A stretch of DNA of 12,317 bases from Pseudomonadota bacterium (lineage in GTDB: Bacteria > Pseudomonadota > Alphaproteobacteria > Rhizobiales > Xanthobacteraceae). Position numbers and translations under genes: made by a program. Positions within the stretch are counted from its first letter, which is position 1; the number at the start of each line of letters is the position of its first letter. A model generated the notes under the pieces. The model was given only the letters and a program-made list of their open reading frames with translations, was not told the DNA's origin and ran no database searches. Shown here piece after piece: positions 1 through 8,600 of the stretch. The stretch covers positions 1 through 12,317 of the forward strand of contig JAEYVN010000280.1 in the NCBI GenBank assembly GCA_023431725.1, written 5' to 3'.

Positions 1-1385
1 GCGAGCAGCGATTTCAGATTCTTGCGCTCGTCGCGCAAGGCCTTGTCCTCGCCGCGGATTTCCATTTCCTCAAGTTTGCGCAAGTTGCGCAGGCGCATGT
101 TGAGGATGGCATCCGCCTGCACGTCAGTGAGCGTGAAGGTTTTGATCAGGACAGGCTTGGGCTCATCCTCGGTGCGGATGATCTTAATGACCTTGTCGAG
201 GTTCAGATAGGCGATCAGGTAGCCGCCGAGTACTTCGAGCCGATGCTCGATGGCATCAAGGCGATACTGCGAACGGCGCACCAGAACATCGCGGCGATGA
301 TCCAGCCATTCGCGCAAGGCTTCGGCGAGGCCGATGACGCGCGGAATACGGCCCTTGACGAGCACGTTCATGTTCAGGGGAATACGGCTTTCAAGCTCGC
401 TCACCTTGAACAGCGATTCCATCAGCAGCACCGGATCAACGGTGCGGACCTTGGGTTCGATGACGATGCGGACGTCGGAGGTCGACTCATCGCGGATGTC
501 GCCGACCAGCGGCAGCTTGCGCTCGTTCAGGAGTTCGGCAATGCGCTCGATCAGCCGCGACTTCTGAACGAGCCACGGAATTTCGGTGACGACGATCTGA
601 TAGCTGCCGCGGCTCCCCTCTTCCTTGCTCCAGCGCGCACGCACGCGGAAGCCGCCGCGGCCGGTCGTATAGGCTTCGGCAATCGCTTCGCGGCTATCGA
701 CCACGATGCCGCCGGTGGGGAAATCGGGACCCGGAACGTATTTCAGCAGCGTCTTCGAGCGCGCATTCGGATTGTCGATCAGGAACAATGCTGCGTCGCA
801 CAGCTCGGCTGCGTTGTGCGGCGGAATAGAGGTCGCCATACCCACGGCGATACCTTGTGATCCATTAGCCAGCAGGTTCGGAAAGGCGCCTGGCAGGACG
901 GCCGGTTCTTCTGTCAGCCCGTCATAGTTCGGCCGGAAGTCGACCGCGTTCTCGTTGATGCCTTCGAGCAGAAGCCGCGCGACTTCGGTCATGCGCGCTT
1001 CGGTATAACGATAGGCAGCCGCGTTATCGCCGTCGATATTGCCGAAATTGCCCTGCCCGTCGATCAGCGGATAACGCGACGAGAAGTCCTGCGCGAGGCG
1101 CACCAGCGCGTCGTAGATCGCCTGGTCACCGTGCGGGTGAAAATTACCCATCACGTCGCCGACGATCTTGGCCGACTTCTTCGGCGTGGAACCAGGATCG
1201 AGACGCAACAGGTTCATGCCGTGCAGGATGCGGCGGTGAACGGGCTTCAGCCCGTCCCGCGCATCCGGGAGCGCGCGATGCATGATGGTCGACAGGGCGT
1301 ACGCAAGATAGCGCTCTTCCAGCGCATCCCGCAGCCCAATCTCCTGAATATCCTTGTCTGAGGGGGGAATCACTCTCGTGGCCAT
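1..1385 (-). CDS. parC: DNA topoisomerase IV subunit A, N-terminal part (cut by window edge)
   Basis: ParC is the breakage-reunion subunit of topoisomerase IV, which with ParE unlinks replicated chromosomes. About 461 codons are open from the ATG at 1385 to the window edge; the family is usually about 750 residues, so the C-terminal beta-pinwheel lies outside. Seen directly: the quinolone-pocket segment [14 protein letters not shown] (residues 83-96), [12 protein letters not shown] (110-121) and [11 protein letters not shown], whose Y127 aligns with the catalytic tyrosine. These follow ParC rather than GyrA wording. Q88 and D92 sit where E. coli ParC has S80 and E84. A GGAG lies 11 nt before the chosen ATG; an in-frame ATG at 1412 adds nine residues without a Shine-Dalgarno sequence and is less likely. 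The gene follows recO after 162 bp in which I see no clear terminator or promoter, so readthrough from recO is possible. Confidence 0.96.
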   Translation of the reverse strand, partial: MATRVIPPSDKDIQEIGLRDALEERYLAYALSTIMHRALPDARDGLKPVHRRILHGMNLLRLDPGSTPKKSAKIVGDVMGNFHPHGDQAIYDALVRLAQDFSSRYPLIDGQGNFGNIDGDNAAAYRYTEARMTEVARLLLEGINENAVDFRPNYDGLTEEPAVLPGAFPNLLANGSQGIAVGMATSIPPHNAAELCDAALFLIDNPNARSKTLLKYVPGPDFPTGGIVVDSREAIAEAYTTGRGGFRVRARWSKEEGSRGSYQIVVTEIPWLVQKSRLIERIAELLNERKLPLVGDIRDESTSDVRIVIEPKVRTVDPVLLMESLFKVSELESRIPLNMNVLVKGRIPRVIGLAEALREWLDHRRDVLVRRSQYRLDAIEHRLEVLGGYLIAYLNLDKVIKIIRTEDEPKPVLIKTFTLTDVQADAILNMRLRNLRKLEEMEIRGEDKALRDERKNLKSLL

Positions 1386-1547
1386 GGCGCTGGGTACTCC
1401 GGGGCAAGGCATTGAACAAGAGCGACTGATAACGGACCGAAATTCGTCCTCGTTACCGCTCCCCGTTGCTCAATTTTCGAGCGAGGGCCAGGAAATCGGC
1501 TAGTTATTTGGGGTTTCCAGAGCGGGGACCCATCGATCGGCCGTTGT

Positions 1548-2285
1548 TCAAGCCGCATTCGAGAGCGTACGCCTGACGGCCTGAATGAAATGCGCCCTTG
1601 CATCCGGCAACGTTACGCCGCGCGGCTCGAGTACATGCCGGGCCAGGAAGAAGCCGGTCAGTTTGAAACCATCGTCGATGTCGCTTGCGCTGACCGGCCC
1701 CTCGTAGTCGCTGTCGATATAGGCCGGCAACGGCAACATGCGATCGCGCCATGGCTCACCGGCATCGCGCGACACGGCACGCCCCGATTTCGGCGACACG
1801 TAAATCAAATCCCTTGTCGCTCCCGTCGCGGCGCATGATTCCAGATCCAATCCGAAACCAAGCTCCGATAGCATCAGCATTTCGAAACGCACGATCAAGG
1901 CAGCAGCAAGCGCGGCATCGCTTACGTGCTCGACAATGGTTTCGAGACTGTCGAACACGATCTCGTGCGGATCTCGCTCGGGAAGCAGTCGCGCCAAGGC
2001 AGACAGATGCGTGACCGCGAACACAGCATGAGGATCAGAAAACAGGCTTCCGGCGCGCAGCGCCAACCCTTCAACAATATAAGTCCCAAGCTGGTCGTCG
2101 AGCCGCGCGCGCCAGTCGGCCCGCACCAGATTGCCCGGCTGCAGCACCGGACGCAGACGCGTCCCAGCCCCACCCCGCACGAGGCCGAGATGGCGGCCAT
2201 GCGACCGCGTCATCAATTCGAGAATGGCGCTGGTCTCGCCATGCCGCTTGATGCCGAGGACAAATCCGTCGTCAGTCCAGTGCAT
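1548..2285 (-). CDS. recO: DNA repair protein RecO
   Basis: RecO loads RecA onto SSB-coated single-stranded DNA together with RecR (RecFOR gap repair). The product is 245 residues from the start used here. The N-terminal OB-fold segment reads [11 protein letters not shown]... then [24 protein letters not shown], typical of alphaproteobacterial RecO, and the C-terminal helical region contains [14 protein letters not shown] and ends RRTLSNAA. No four-cysteine zinc site is seen; only one Cys is present. The start was chosen by family wording. An in-frame ATG at 2336 would add 17 residues; it overlaps the era stop as TGATG and has AGGGG six bases upstream, a better initiation signal than the one before 2285. 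The extended form (262 aa, 1548-2336) therefore remains possible. No terminator is evident downstream. Confidence 0.93.
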   Translation of the reverse strand: MHWTDDGFVLGIKRHGETSAILELMTRSHGRHLGLVRGGAGTRLRPVLQPGNLVRADWRARLDDQLGTYIVEGLALRAGSLFSDPHAVFAVTHLSALARLLPERDPHEIVFDSLETIVEHVSDAALAAALIVRFEMLMLSELGFGLDLESCAATGATRDLIYVSPKSGRAVSRDAGEPWRDRMLPLPAYIDSDYEGPVSASDIDDGFKLTGFFLARHVLEPRGVTLPDARAHFIQAVRRTLSNAA

Positions 2286-2335
2286 GTTGCCCAAATGATC
2301 CGATCCAGACCGGCTTGTCGAGCCGGCTGTCCACA

Positions 2336-3262
2336 TCAGTTGCCCCTGGGGAACTCCAGGCCCATCTCGCGATAGCGCTCGGGATCGTCCCCCCAGCCTT
2401 CCCGCACCTTCACAAAAAGGAACAGGTGAACAGGCGCCTCAACGATGCTGGAAATTTCCTTGCGCGCATCAGCACCGATGGATTTCAGCGTCTGACCGCC
2501 CTTGCCGATGACGATCTTCTTCTGGCTGTCGCGCTCGACATAGATCGTCTGCTCGATGCGGACCGAACCGTCCTTCATCTCTTTCCAGAGTTCGGTCTCG
2601 ACCGTCGATTGATATGGCAATTCCTGATGCAGCCGATGAAACAGCTTCTCGCGCGTAATTTCCGCCGCCAGCAGACGCATCGGCGCATCGGACACCTGAT
2701 CTTCCGGGTAGTGCCAGGGACCGGCCGGTACTTGCCCCGCAAGCCAGGATCGCACATCGGCAACACCATCGCCGGTCAGCGCCGAAATCATGAACGTGAC
2801 TTCGAACTTGGCGCGCTCGTTCAGGGCCGTGGCCAGCGCCAACAGATCCGGCTTGGCAACGACATCGACCTTGTTCAGCAGCAGGAATTTTCGACCCGGA
2901 ACATCCGGCAGCTTGGTGACGATTGCCTCATTCTCGGCATCGAGTCCCTTGCGCGCGTCAATGAGCACTCCGGTCAGGTCGGCATCATGCGCACCAGACC
3001 ACGCGCTCGTCACCATGGCCCGATCAAGTCGCCGCTTCGGCGCAAAAATCCCCGGCGTGTCGATAAAAATCAGCTGTGATGCGCCGTCGATAGCAATGCC
3101 GCGGACGGGCACGCGCGTCGTCTGAACCTTATGGCTGACGATCGACACTTTGCTCTCGACCAGCGCGTTGATCAGCGTCGACTTGCCGGCATTCGGCGCA
3201 CCGATCAGCGCAATAAAGCCGCAGCGTGTTTCCGCCGCCGATTGTTCGTCCGCCTCAGACAT
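2336..3262 (-). CDS. era: GTPase Era
   Basis: Era is an essential GTPase that binds 16S rRNA near its 3' end and checkpoints 30S subunit assembly. The 308-residue length is normal. Seen: G1 P-loop GAPNAGKST (21-29), switch I around HKVQTTR (44-50), G3 DTPG (68-71), G4 NKVD (130-133), G5 SAL (160-162), and a C-terminal KH domain with [13 protein letters not shown] (GKGG at 253-256). All G motifs are intact, so the product should be active. The start codon lies 8 nt inside the rnc stop region, giving rnc-era translational coupling; a GAAGG precedes the ATG at long spacing. The rnc-era pairing is widespread in bacteria and fits joint work on rRNA maturation. The stop overlaps the upstream candidate start of recO. 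Confidence 0.98.
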   Translation of the reverse strand: MSEADEQSAAETRCGFIALIGAPNAGKSTLINALVESKVSIVSHKVQTTRVPVRGIAIDGASQLIFIDTPGIFAPKRRLDRAMVTSAWSGAHDADLTGVLIDARKGLDAENEAIVTKLPDVPGRKFLLLNKVDVVAKPDLLALATALNERAKFEVTFMISALTGDGVADVRSWLAGQVPAGPWHYPEDQVSDAPMRLLAAEITREKLFHRLHQELPYQSTVETELWKEMKDGSVRIEQTIYVERDSQKKIVIGKGGQTLKSIGADARKEISSIVEAPVHLFLFVKVREGWGDDPERYREMGLEFPRGN

Positions 3263-4070
3263 CCGTTTTCACACCTTCACGCGCCAACATCGCCTCTGCT
3301 GCCGCTTGCTCTGCCGCCCGCTTCGATCGGCCCTTGCCCTCTGCCGCATCGCGTTGCGGCAATTGGACGGCAACCTTGAAAACCGGGTCGTGATGGGGCC
3401 CGGTTCGCTCGACCTCGCGATAGGTCGGTGTCGGCAGCCCCCGCGCCTGGGCCCATTCCTGCAACACCGTCTTCGGATCGCGCAGCGGCCGCGCAGGCTT
3501 CAGCATCCGATCCGACCAATAACGCTCGACCAGCGCTTTCGCCGCCTTGTATCCACCGTCGAGAAACACAGCCCCGATCAGGGATTCGCAGACGTCGGCC
3601 AGGATCGCGATCCGTGTCCGACCACCAGCCCGAACCTCGGACGCGCCCAGTCGGAGCGAGGCGCCGAGATCGATGCTCCGCGCCACTTCCGCACAGCTTT
3701 CGCGGCGAACCAGCTCGGCCAGACGGCGGGAGAGTTCGCCCTCCTCTGCCTTGGGGAACGCAGCAAACAACATTTCCGACACGACCAGACCAAGGACGTG
3801 ATCGCCCAGAAACTCCAGCCGCTGATAGCTGCCAACGCGCCCCTGGCCCTTCAAGGCAGAGATATGCGTCAGTGCGCTTTCCAGGAGCGCCGGATCGCTG
3901 AACCGGTAGCCGATGGTGGTCTCAAGCTCCGACGCCTTGGGTTTCGCTTTTCGCCTGACCTTGCGCGGCGCCTCGCTGGCCTCCGCGGGTATCGCAGCCT
4001 TCTTGGCGGCGCCGGCGGCGCGACGTTCCCGTGCAGGAGGCTTGGGCGGAGTGTCCGCCGGCTCGCTCAT
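3255..4070 (-). CDS. rnc: Ribonuclease III
   Basis: RNase III cuts double-stranded RNA, including rRNA precursors and sRNA-mRNA duplexes, as a homodimer. The ATG at 4070 overlaps the lepB stop as ATGA, which fixes the start better than an in-frame ATG at 4121 inside lepB. The product is 271 residues. Residues 1-47 are a low-complexity Ala/Pro/Lys/Arg segment. The endonuclease domain follows from ~48, with signature QRLEFLGDHVLG (83-94), EEGELSRRLAELVRR, and ILADVCESLIGAVFLDGG. Metal-site residues E86, D90, D159 and E162 are present, but the first glutamate of the signature (E38 in E. coli) is Q83. A C-terminal dsRNA-binding domain spans ~198-265. It overlaps era by 8 nt. The basic N-terminal tail is longer than in E. 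coli RNase III (226 aa). Confidence 0.97.
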   Translation of the reverse strand: MSEPADTPPKPPARERRAAGAAKKAAIPAEASEAPRKVRRKAKPKASELETTIGYRFSDPALLESALTHISALKGQGRVGSYQRLEFLGDHVLGLVVSEMLFAAFPKAEEGELSRRLAELVRRESCAEVARSIDLGASLRLGASEVRAGGRTRIAILADVCESLIGAVFLDGGYKAAKALVERYWSDRMLKPARPLRDPKTVLQEWAQARGLPTPTYREVERTGPHHDPVFKVAVQLPQRDAAEGKGRSKRAAEQAAAEAMLAREGVKTDV

Positions 4071-4819
4071 CGCACGATCTTGAGGATGCGGTCCCAGCGC
4101 ACGCTCCACGGCCAGAGCCAAACCTGCCAGGCCCGTTCGCCTTCACGAACGGAGAAGAAGATGATCTGCGCTCGGCCGATCAGATGGCTGAAGGGCACAT
4201 AGCCGACCTGACTGAGCACCCGGCTGTCGGTCGAATTGTCCCGATTGTCGCCCATCATGAAGTAATGGCCGGCCGGCACGACGTATTCCTGCGTGTTGTC
4301 GTAGAAACCGTTATCCTGCAGATCGAGTGTCGTGTAGCTGACGCCGTTGGGCAAGGTCTCGCGCCAGCGTTTCACGCGGATAGCCCGGTCCGATTCTTCC
4401 GTTTCGATATAGTCGTCGATCCGCTCGCGCTTGACCGGCACACCATTGATGTGCAGCAGGCCATTGATCATCTGGATCCGGTCGCCCGGCAGTCCGATCA
4501 CCCGCTTGATGTAGTCAGTCGAGTCGTCCTTGGGCAACCGAAACACCACGACGTCGCCCTGAGCCGGCGGCGAGCCGAAAATCCGGCCATTAAACAATGG
4601 CGGCGAATATGGGAACGAATACTTGCTGTAACCGTAGGAATATTTCGAAACAAACAGGTAGTCACCGACCAGCAGCGTCTCCTTCATGGACCCCGAGGGG
4701 ATGTTGAAGGGCTGAAAAAGGAATGTGCGAATCACCAGTGCAATGATGAGCGCATGAACGACGACGCGGACCGTCTCACCGAATCCGCCGTCCTTTCGCT
4801 TGGTGCTGGTCACGCTCAT
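4067..4819 (-). CDS. lepB: Signal peptidase I
   Basis: The leader peptidase removes signal peptides from Sec/Tat-exported proteins at the periplasmic face of the inner membrane. The product is 250 residues. A single hydrophobic segment at ~17-35 (VRVVVHALIIALVIRTFLF) follows a short basic N-terminus, giving an N-in membrane anchor. The catalytic serine is S44 in PSGSMKETL (box B), the general-base lysine is K105 in DYIKRVIGLPGD (box D), and box E is GDNRDNSTDSR (190-200). All catalytic motifs are intact. A GAGAGG five bases before the ATG supports the start. It is the first gene of the lepB-rnc-era-recO run, has a candidate promoter just upstream, and its stop overlaps the rnc start (ATGA). 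Confidence 0.98.
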   Translation of the reverse strand: MSVTSTKRKDGGFGETVRVVVHALIIALVIRTFLFQPFNIPSGSMKETLLVGDYLFVSKYSYGYSKYSFPYSPPLFNGRIFGSPPAQGDVVVFRLPKDDSTDYIKRVIGLPGDRIQMINGLLHINGVPVKRERIDDYIETEESDRAIRVKRWRETLPNGVSYTTLDLQDNGFYDNTQEYVVPAGHYFMMGDNRDNSTDSRVLSQVGYVPFSHLIGRAQIIFFSVREGERAWQVWLWPWSVRWDRILKIVR

Positions 4820-4858
4820 CGAGCCTCTCGCAGGGAAAATAGTAGTTGCAGGCGCGCC

Positions 4859-4887
4859 CTTGTAGCGGCTGCCCGCGGGCCACGCAA
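4859..4887 (-). promoter_or_regulatory. Candidate housekeeping promoter for lepB-rnc-era-recO
   Basis: On the minus strand a TTGCGT -35 (4882-4887) and a TACAAG -10 (4859-4864) are 17 bp apart. The extended -10 GCTACAAG resembles the GCTANAWC form described for Caulobacter housekeeping promoters. Predicted initiation near 4852 gives a short leader before the lepB ATG. The spacer contains a perfect 10-bp palindrome GCCCGCGGGC (4871-4880). Position in the only sizeable gap (128 bp) between acpS and lepB supports it. This is an inference from sequence alone. Confidence 0.45.
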
Positions 4888-4947
4888 CGGAACCGCAGAT
4901 TCATTCACGCGGCCGATTCTGGACATCAAAAGCCAATGACCGTCAGG

Positions 4948-5355
4948 TCAGTTCGGTATAAGCGGGACCGCCGATATGATGACGATCGCCTGTGCCAGAG
5001 GGTATTCGTCAGTCAAACTGACATCGATCCGCGCTTCGAAGCCATCCGGCGTGATCTCCTTCAAGCGAGCAGCCGCCCCGCCCGTCAGGGACATGGTCGG
5101 GCGCCCCGACGGCAAGTTCAGGACGCCCATGTCGCGGAAAAATACGCCTTTTCGGAATCCGGTGCCCAGCGCCTTGGAACATGCCTCCTTGGCAGCGAAA
5201 CGCTTGGCATAGGTGTCGATCCGCGTCGCGCGCTGTTCGGCCTTGGCCTGTTCGATCGGCGTGAAAATTCGCTCGATGAAGCGGTCTCCATGCCGCGCCA
5301 GCACCTTTTCGATGCGGCGAATGTCAACGAGATCAGAACCCAAGCCCATGATCAT
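4948..5355 (-). CDS. acpS: Holo-[acyl-carrier-protein] synthase
   Basis: AcpS transfers the 4'-phosphopantetheine arm from CoA to apo-ACP, activating fatty-acid synthesis. It is 135 residues, normal for the trimeric AcpS type. Seen: the N-terminal [12 protein letters not shown] with metal ligand D8, and [15 protein letters not shown] with the second ligand E57, followed by the conserved [14 protein letters not shown] segment. The start ATG overlaps the pdxJ stop as ATGA, so translation is probably coupled; pdxJ-acpS is a widespread proteobacterial pair. The 128 bp downstream before lepB contain a candidate promoter rather than an evident terminator. Confidence 0.97.
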   Translation of the reverse strand: MIMGLGSDLVDIRRIEKVLARHGDRFIERIFTPIEQAKAEQRATRIDTYAKRFAAKEACSKALGTGFRKGVFFRDMGVLNLPSGRPTMSLTGGAAARLKEITPDGFEARIDVSLTDEYPLAQAIVIISAVPLIPN

Positions 5356-6137
5356 GTGGTCATTGCCCTATCGCGGCCGCGATCCATCGCGCCGCGCATT
5401 GCGCGGATCGCGCCGTCAAGACCGACAAAGACCGCCTCGCCGATCAGGAAATGACCAATATTAAGCTCGACGATTTCGGGCAATGCGGAAATGGCTTCCG
5501 CACTCGCATAGTCAAGACCATGGCCGGCATGCACTTCGATGCCCATGCGCTTGGCGAGCGTCGCCGCTTTGCAGATGCGTTCGAACTCCTTGGCCGAAAC
5601 GTCGTCATCACCGACCAGCAGCGCCTCACACCAGGAACCGGTGTGTAGTTCAATCACCGGCGCGCCGACCACATGCGCGGCTTCGATCTGAATCGGGTCG
5701 GCGGCGATGAAGAGCGACACCCGTATGCCAGCGTCTGCAAGTGTCTTCACTGCGCCGGCAACAACGTCCTTTTGCCCAACAACATCCAGTCCGCCTTCGG
5801 TCGTACGCTCCTCCCGCCGCTCCGGAACGAGACAGGCTGCATGAGGCTTCGTACGCACTGCAATTGCGATCATGTCCTCGGTGGCGGCCATTTCAAAATT
5901 CAGCGGCTTGTCGATTTCCGCCTTCAATCTCGCAATGTCCTCGTCGCGGATATGGCGGCGATCCTCACGCAAATGCGCGGTAATCCCGTCGGCACCGGCC
6001 GCGACAGCGAGCTTCGCTGCGCGAACGGGATCAGGATGCCGTCCGCCGCGCGCATTTCGAATGGTTGCGACATGATCGATATTGACGCCAAGACGAAGAT
6101 GCGGAGCTTGCACCACGTTACGTTCCCAATCAGCCAT
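5352..6137 (-). CDS. pdxJ: Pyridoxine 5'-phosphate synthase
   Basis: PdxJ condenses 1-deoxyxylulose 5-phosphate with 3-amino-2-oxopropyl phosphate to pyridoxine 5'-phosphate, the last ring-forming step of DXP-dependent vitamin B6 synthesis. The product is 261 residues with a TIM-barrel pattern. Seen: [17 protein letters not shown] (16-32), [12 protein letters not shown] with catalytic H55, NFEMA with E82, [14 protein letters not shown] (203-208) with the catalytic His, and the phosphate-binding [12 protein letters not shown] near the C-terminus. The N-terminus has about a dozen residues before the first strand. The ATG overlaps the rsh stop region by 8 nt and lacks a clear Shine-Dalgarno sequence, so coupling to rsh translation is likely. 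It overlaps acpS by 4 nt. Confidence 0.98.
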   Translation of the reverse strand: MADWERNVVQAPHLRLGVNIDHVATIRNARGGRHPDPVRAAKLAVAAGADGITAHLREDRRHIRDEDIARLKAEIDKPLNFEMAATEDMIAIAVRTKPHAACLVPERREERTTEGGLDVVGQKDVVAGAVKTLADAGIRVSLFIAADPIQIEAAHVVGAPVIELHTGSWCEALLVGDDDVSAKEFERICKAATLAKRMGIEVHAGHGLDYASAEAISALPEIVELNIGHFLIGEAVFVGLDGAIRAMRGAMDRGRDRAMTT

Positions 6138-8451
6138 TCACACGTGCAGCGCTCGCCACGATCGCCTTGGCACGCAGTTGCGCGATTATCGCGGTGAGAT
6201 GCTTCAAGTCATAGACTTCCAGATCGATCGTCAACGTCGTGAAGTCTGGCGATTGCCGCGTCATATGGATGTTATCGATATTGCCGTCGTTTTCCGCAAT
6301 AACCTGAGCAACCTGCGCAAGTGAACCGGGCTCGTTGACGGACTGCAACACGAGTTGTGCAGGAAACCGCTGCGGCTCGCGATCATCCATATCCCATCGC
6401 AGATCAATCCAGGCTTCTGGCCGGTCCTCGAACTCTTTCAGACTGGGAGACTGGATCGGATAAATCGTGATGCCCTCACCTGGCGTCAGTATGCCGACAA
6501 TTCGATCGCCCGGCACGGCACCACCGTTGGGAGCAAACCGAACGGGCAGATCGCTGTTGATGCCACGCACGGGAATGGCATTGGGATGCTCGGCCGGCAG
6601 TTTGGCCTTTACTGCCTTGGTGCCACGGAGATCGACCCAGGAGTTATCGTCCTTCGGAGCAACCAACGCCGCCCGCTCTTCGAGATAATCGGGATACATC
6701 GCACGTGCGACGTCGGACGCTTTCATCTCACCGCGCCCGACGGCCGCCATCACCTCCTCAAGCGAGCTACGTGCAAGACGCGGCAAAGCGCCCTGTAGCT
6801 TCTCGTCGGAGTATTCCTTCTTGGCGCGATGAAAGAGGCGTTCAACGATGCGCCGACCAAGACCGGCATACTGGCTTCGGACGGCGACTCGCGTTGCACG
6901 CCGGATCGACGCGCGGGCCTTGCCGGTGACGACAATGGATTCCCAAGCCGCCGGAGGCGCCTTTTGGGCTTTTGAAGTGATGATTTCAACTTCATCACCA
7001 TTCTGCAACTCTGAAGCCAGAGGAGCGATCTTGCCATTGATCTTGGCGCCAACCGCCATGTTGCCGACGTCAGTATGAACCGCATATGCAAAATCAATCG
7101 GCGTTGCGTGACGTGGCAAAGCGATCAACTTGCCTTTCGGGGAGAAGCAGAAAACCTGATCGTGGAACAGCTCAAGCTTGGTGTGTTCGAGGAATTCCTC
7201 CGAACTGACGCCGTCTGATAACAATTCAATCGTTCGTCGCAGCCAAGCGTAGGCATTGGACTCGCGTGACAGCATATCCGATGGCGAAACGTTTGCATCC
7301 TTGTAAAGCGCATGCGCCGCGATGCCGTACTCGGCAATCTCATCCATTTCCCGCGTGCGGATCTGCAGCTCGACGCGCTGCTTGCCGGGACCGATGACGG
7401 TCGTATGGATCGAACGATAGTCGTTCTGCTTGGGCGTCGAAATATAGTCCTTGAAACGCCCCGGCACGACCGGCCAGGTCGTATGGACGACGCCAACCGC
7501 CTGATAGCATTCGGCCAGTGTATCAACGATGACCCGAAACGCGAAAATGTCGGACAATTGCTCGAATCCGACGGACTTGCGCTCCATCTTCCGCCAGATC
7601 GAATAGGCGCGCTTCTGGCGTCCTCTCACCGTGGCGCTGACACCGCGGTCGGCAAGCTTGCGCGTAAGCTGCTGCTCGATGTCGATGATGAGATCCTTGT
7701 TGCGCAGTCCAAGCGAGAGCAATCGCTCCGTCACAACGTTGTATGCATCGGGATAGAGCTCGCGGAACGAAAGATCTTCCAGTTCCTCCCGCATCTCCTG
7801 CATGCCCATGCGTCCAGCAAGAGGCGCATAGATATCGAGTGTCTCCTCGGCCATCCGGCGACGCGTATCCGGCCGAACATGATGCAGCGTGCGCATGTTG
7901 TGCAGACGATCGGCCAGCTTGACCAGCAGCACGCGAACATCGTCGGCAATCGCGAGAAGCAGCTTGCGCAGGTTTTCCGCCTGCTTCGCTTCCTTGGTGA
8001 CGAGATCCAGCTTCTTCAGCTTCGTCAGGCCTTCGACAAGCGCTCCGATCTCGGGACCGAATAAATCGTCGATTTCCACCCGCGTCGCCGGCGTGTCCTC
8101 GATCGTTTCGTGGAGCAGCGCCGCCACGATTGTGGCGTCGTCCAACTGCAGATCGGTCAGGATCGCGGCAACTTCGAGAGGGTGCGAGAAATAAGGATCG
8201 CCGGATGCGCGCTTTTGCTCGCCATGCGCCTTCATCGCGTACACATAGGCGCGATTAAGGAGCGCCTCATCGGTATCCGGATTGTAGCGCCGGACGCGGT
8301 CGACCAGCTCGTATTGGCGCATCATCTGCGGTTTGGCCGGCCGCTTGGGCTTTTCAGCCTCGGACAACAGATGAGCAGCCGCAAGCTCCAACGGAGCACG
8401 CGCTCGTGACTGGTTCTGCATCCGGGGCAATTGTGGGTTCGACCGCGCCAT
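6130..8451 (-). CDS. rsh: Bifunctional-type (p)ppGpp synthetase/hydrolase (RelA/SpoT homologue)
   Basis: A long RSH enzyme that makes and degrades the alarmone (p)ppGpp. The product is 773 residues. A ~42-residue basic/Ala-rich N-terminal stretch precedes [12 protein letters not shown] seven bases before the ATG at 8451 supports the long form, though M43 is an alternative. The hydrolase domain has H90, H114 and D181 as metal-site residues, but the usual His-Asp motif reads H114-E115 (HETIEDT, 114-120). The synthetase domain has D301 (SDIFAFR), E361 (VELQIRT) and an RFKD motif (332-335), the RXKD form typical of bifunctional enzymes rather than RelA EXDD. A TGS domain follows (~431-490), then a regulatory segment (~637-670) without its usual cysteines, and an ACT domain (~697-773). 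It heads an rsh-pdxJ-acpS run behind the rpoZ terminator. Confidence 0.97.
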   Translation of the reverse strand: MARSNPQLPRMQNQSRARAPLELAAAHLLSEAEKPKRPAKPQMMRQYELVDRVRRYNPDTDEALLNRAYVYAMKAHGEQKRASGDPYFSHPLEVAAILTDLQLDDATIVAALLHETIEDTPATRVEIDDLFGPEIGALVEGLTKLKKLDLVTKEAKQAENLRKLLLAIADDVRVLLVKLADRLHNMRTLHHVRPDTRRRMAEETLDIYAPLAGRMGMQEMREELEDLSFRELYPDAYNVVTERLLSLGLRNKDLIIDIEQQLTRKLADRGVSATVRGRQKRAYSIWRKMERKSVGFEQLSDIFAFRVIVDTLAECYQAVGVVHTTWPVVPGRFKDYISTPKQNDYRSIHTTVIGPGKQRVELQIRTREMDEIAEYGIAAHALYKDANVSPSDMLSRESNAYAWLRRTIELLSDGVSSEEFLEHTKLELFHDQVFCFSPKGKLIALPRHATPIDFAYAVHTDVGNMAVGAKINGKIAPLASELQNGDEVEIITSKAQKAPPAAWESIVVTGKARASIRRATRVAVRSQYAGLGRRIVERLFHRAKKEYSDEKLQGALPRLARSSLEEVMAAVGRGEMKASDVARAMYPDYLEERAALVAPKDDNSWVDLRGTKAVKAKLPAEHPNAIPVRGINSDLPVRFAPNGGAVPGDRIVGILTPGEGITIYPIQSPSLKEFEDRPEAWIDLRWDMDDREPQRFPAQLVLQSVNEPGSLAQVAQVIAENDGNIDNIHMTRQSPDFTTLTIDLEVYDLKHLTAIIAQLRAKAIVASAARVNG

Positions 8452-8496
8452 GTTCCGCTCCGGCCGGAAACTTCAAATCCGACCTCCGATGGGAAT

Positions 8497-8525
8497 GATA
8501 TCACGGCGATTGAACGTACCGGCAA
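8497..8525 (-). promoter_or_regulatory. Candidate promoter for rsh
   Basis: Minus-strand TTGCCG (8520-8525) lies 17 bp upstream of GATATC (8497-8502); shifting to TATCAT gives a better -10 but a 19-bp spacer. It lies between the rpoZ terminator and the rsh start, where a separate promoter would be needed. The -35 resembles those proposed for lepB and rpoZ. Weak evidence, from sequence only. Confidence 0.3.
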
Positions 8526-8550
8526 GCCCGATCACGAAGGGTTAGGAAAC

Positions 8551-8581
8551 AAAAAGGCCCGGCGCGATGACCGGGCCTTTT
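8551..8581 (-). terminator. Intrinsic terminator downstream of rpoZ
   Basis: A perfect stem GGCCCGG/CCGGGCC (8556-8562 with 8571-8577), extended by four A-T pairs, encloses an 8-nt loop. Read on the minus strand it ends in TTTTTGTTT, the U-tract expected of a Rho-independent terminator. It starts 20 bases beyond the rpoZ stop, so it should end rpoZ transcripts and insulate rsh. On the plus strand only a four-T run follows, so activity that way is less likely. Confidence 0.88.
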
Positions 8582-8600
8582 GGTAATCGCGCAACTGCGA

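Noticed and set aside
1386..1547. Possible terminator or promoter between recO and parC
   Set aside because: Only short imperfect inverted repeats are present (for example around 1429-1456), with no U-tract on the minus strand and no convincing -35/-10 pair.
4070..4121. Longer RNase III start at 4121
   Set aside because: It would place 17 extra codons inside the lepB coding end, whereas the ATG at 4070 overlaps the lepB stop as ATGA, the usual coupled junction.
3150..4202. Plus-strand open reading frame of 350 codons across era/rnc/lepB
   Set aside because: It lies opposite well-supported RNase III, Era and LepB genes, and its translation is Arg/Pro/Gln-rich without domain-like patterns.
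4031..4939. Plus-strand open reading frame of 302 codons opposite lepB
   Set aside because: Shadow of lepB; its composition is rich in Arg, Asp and His without recognisable motifs, and the signal peptidase on the other strand is certain.
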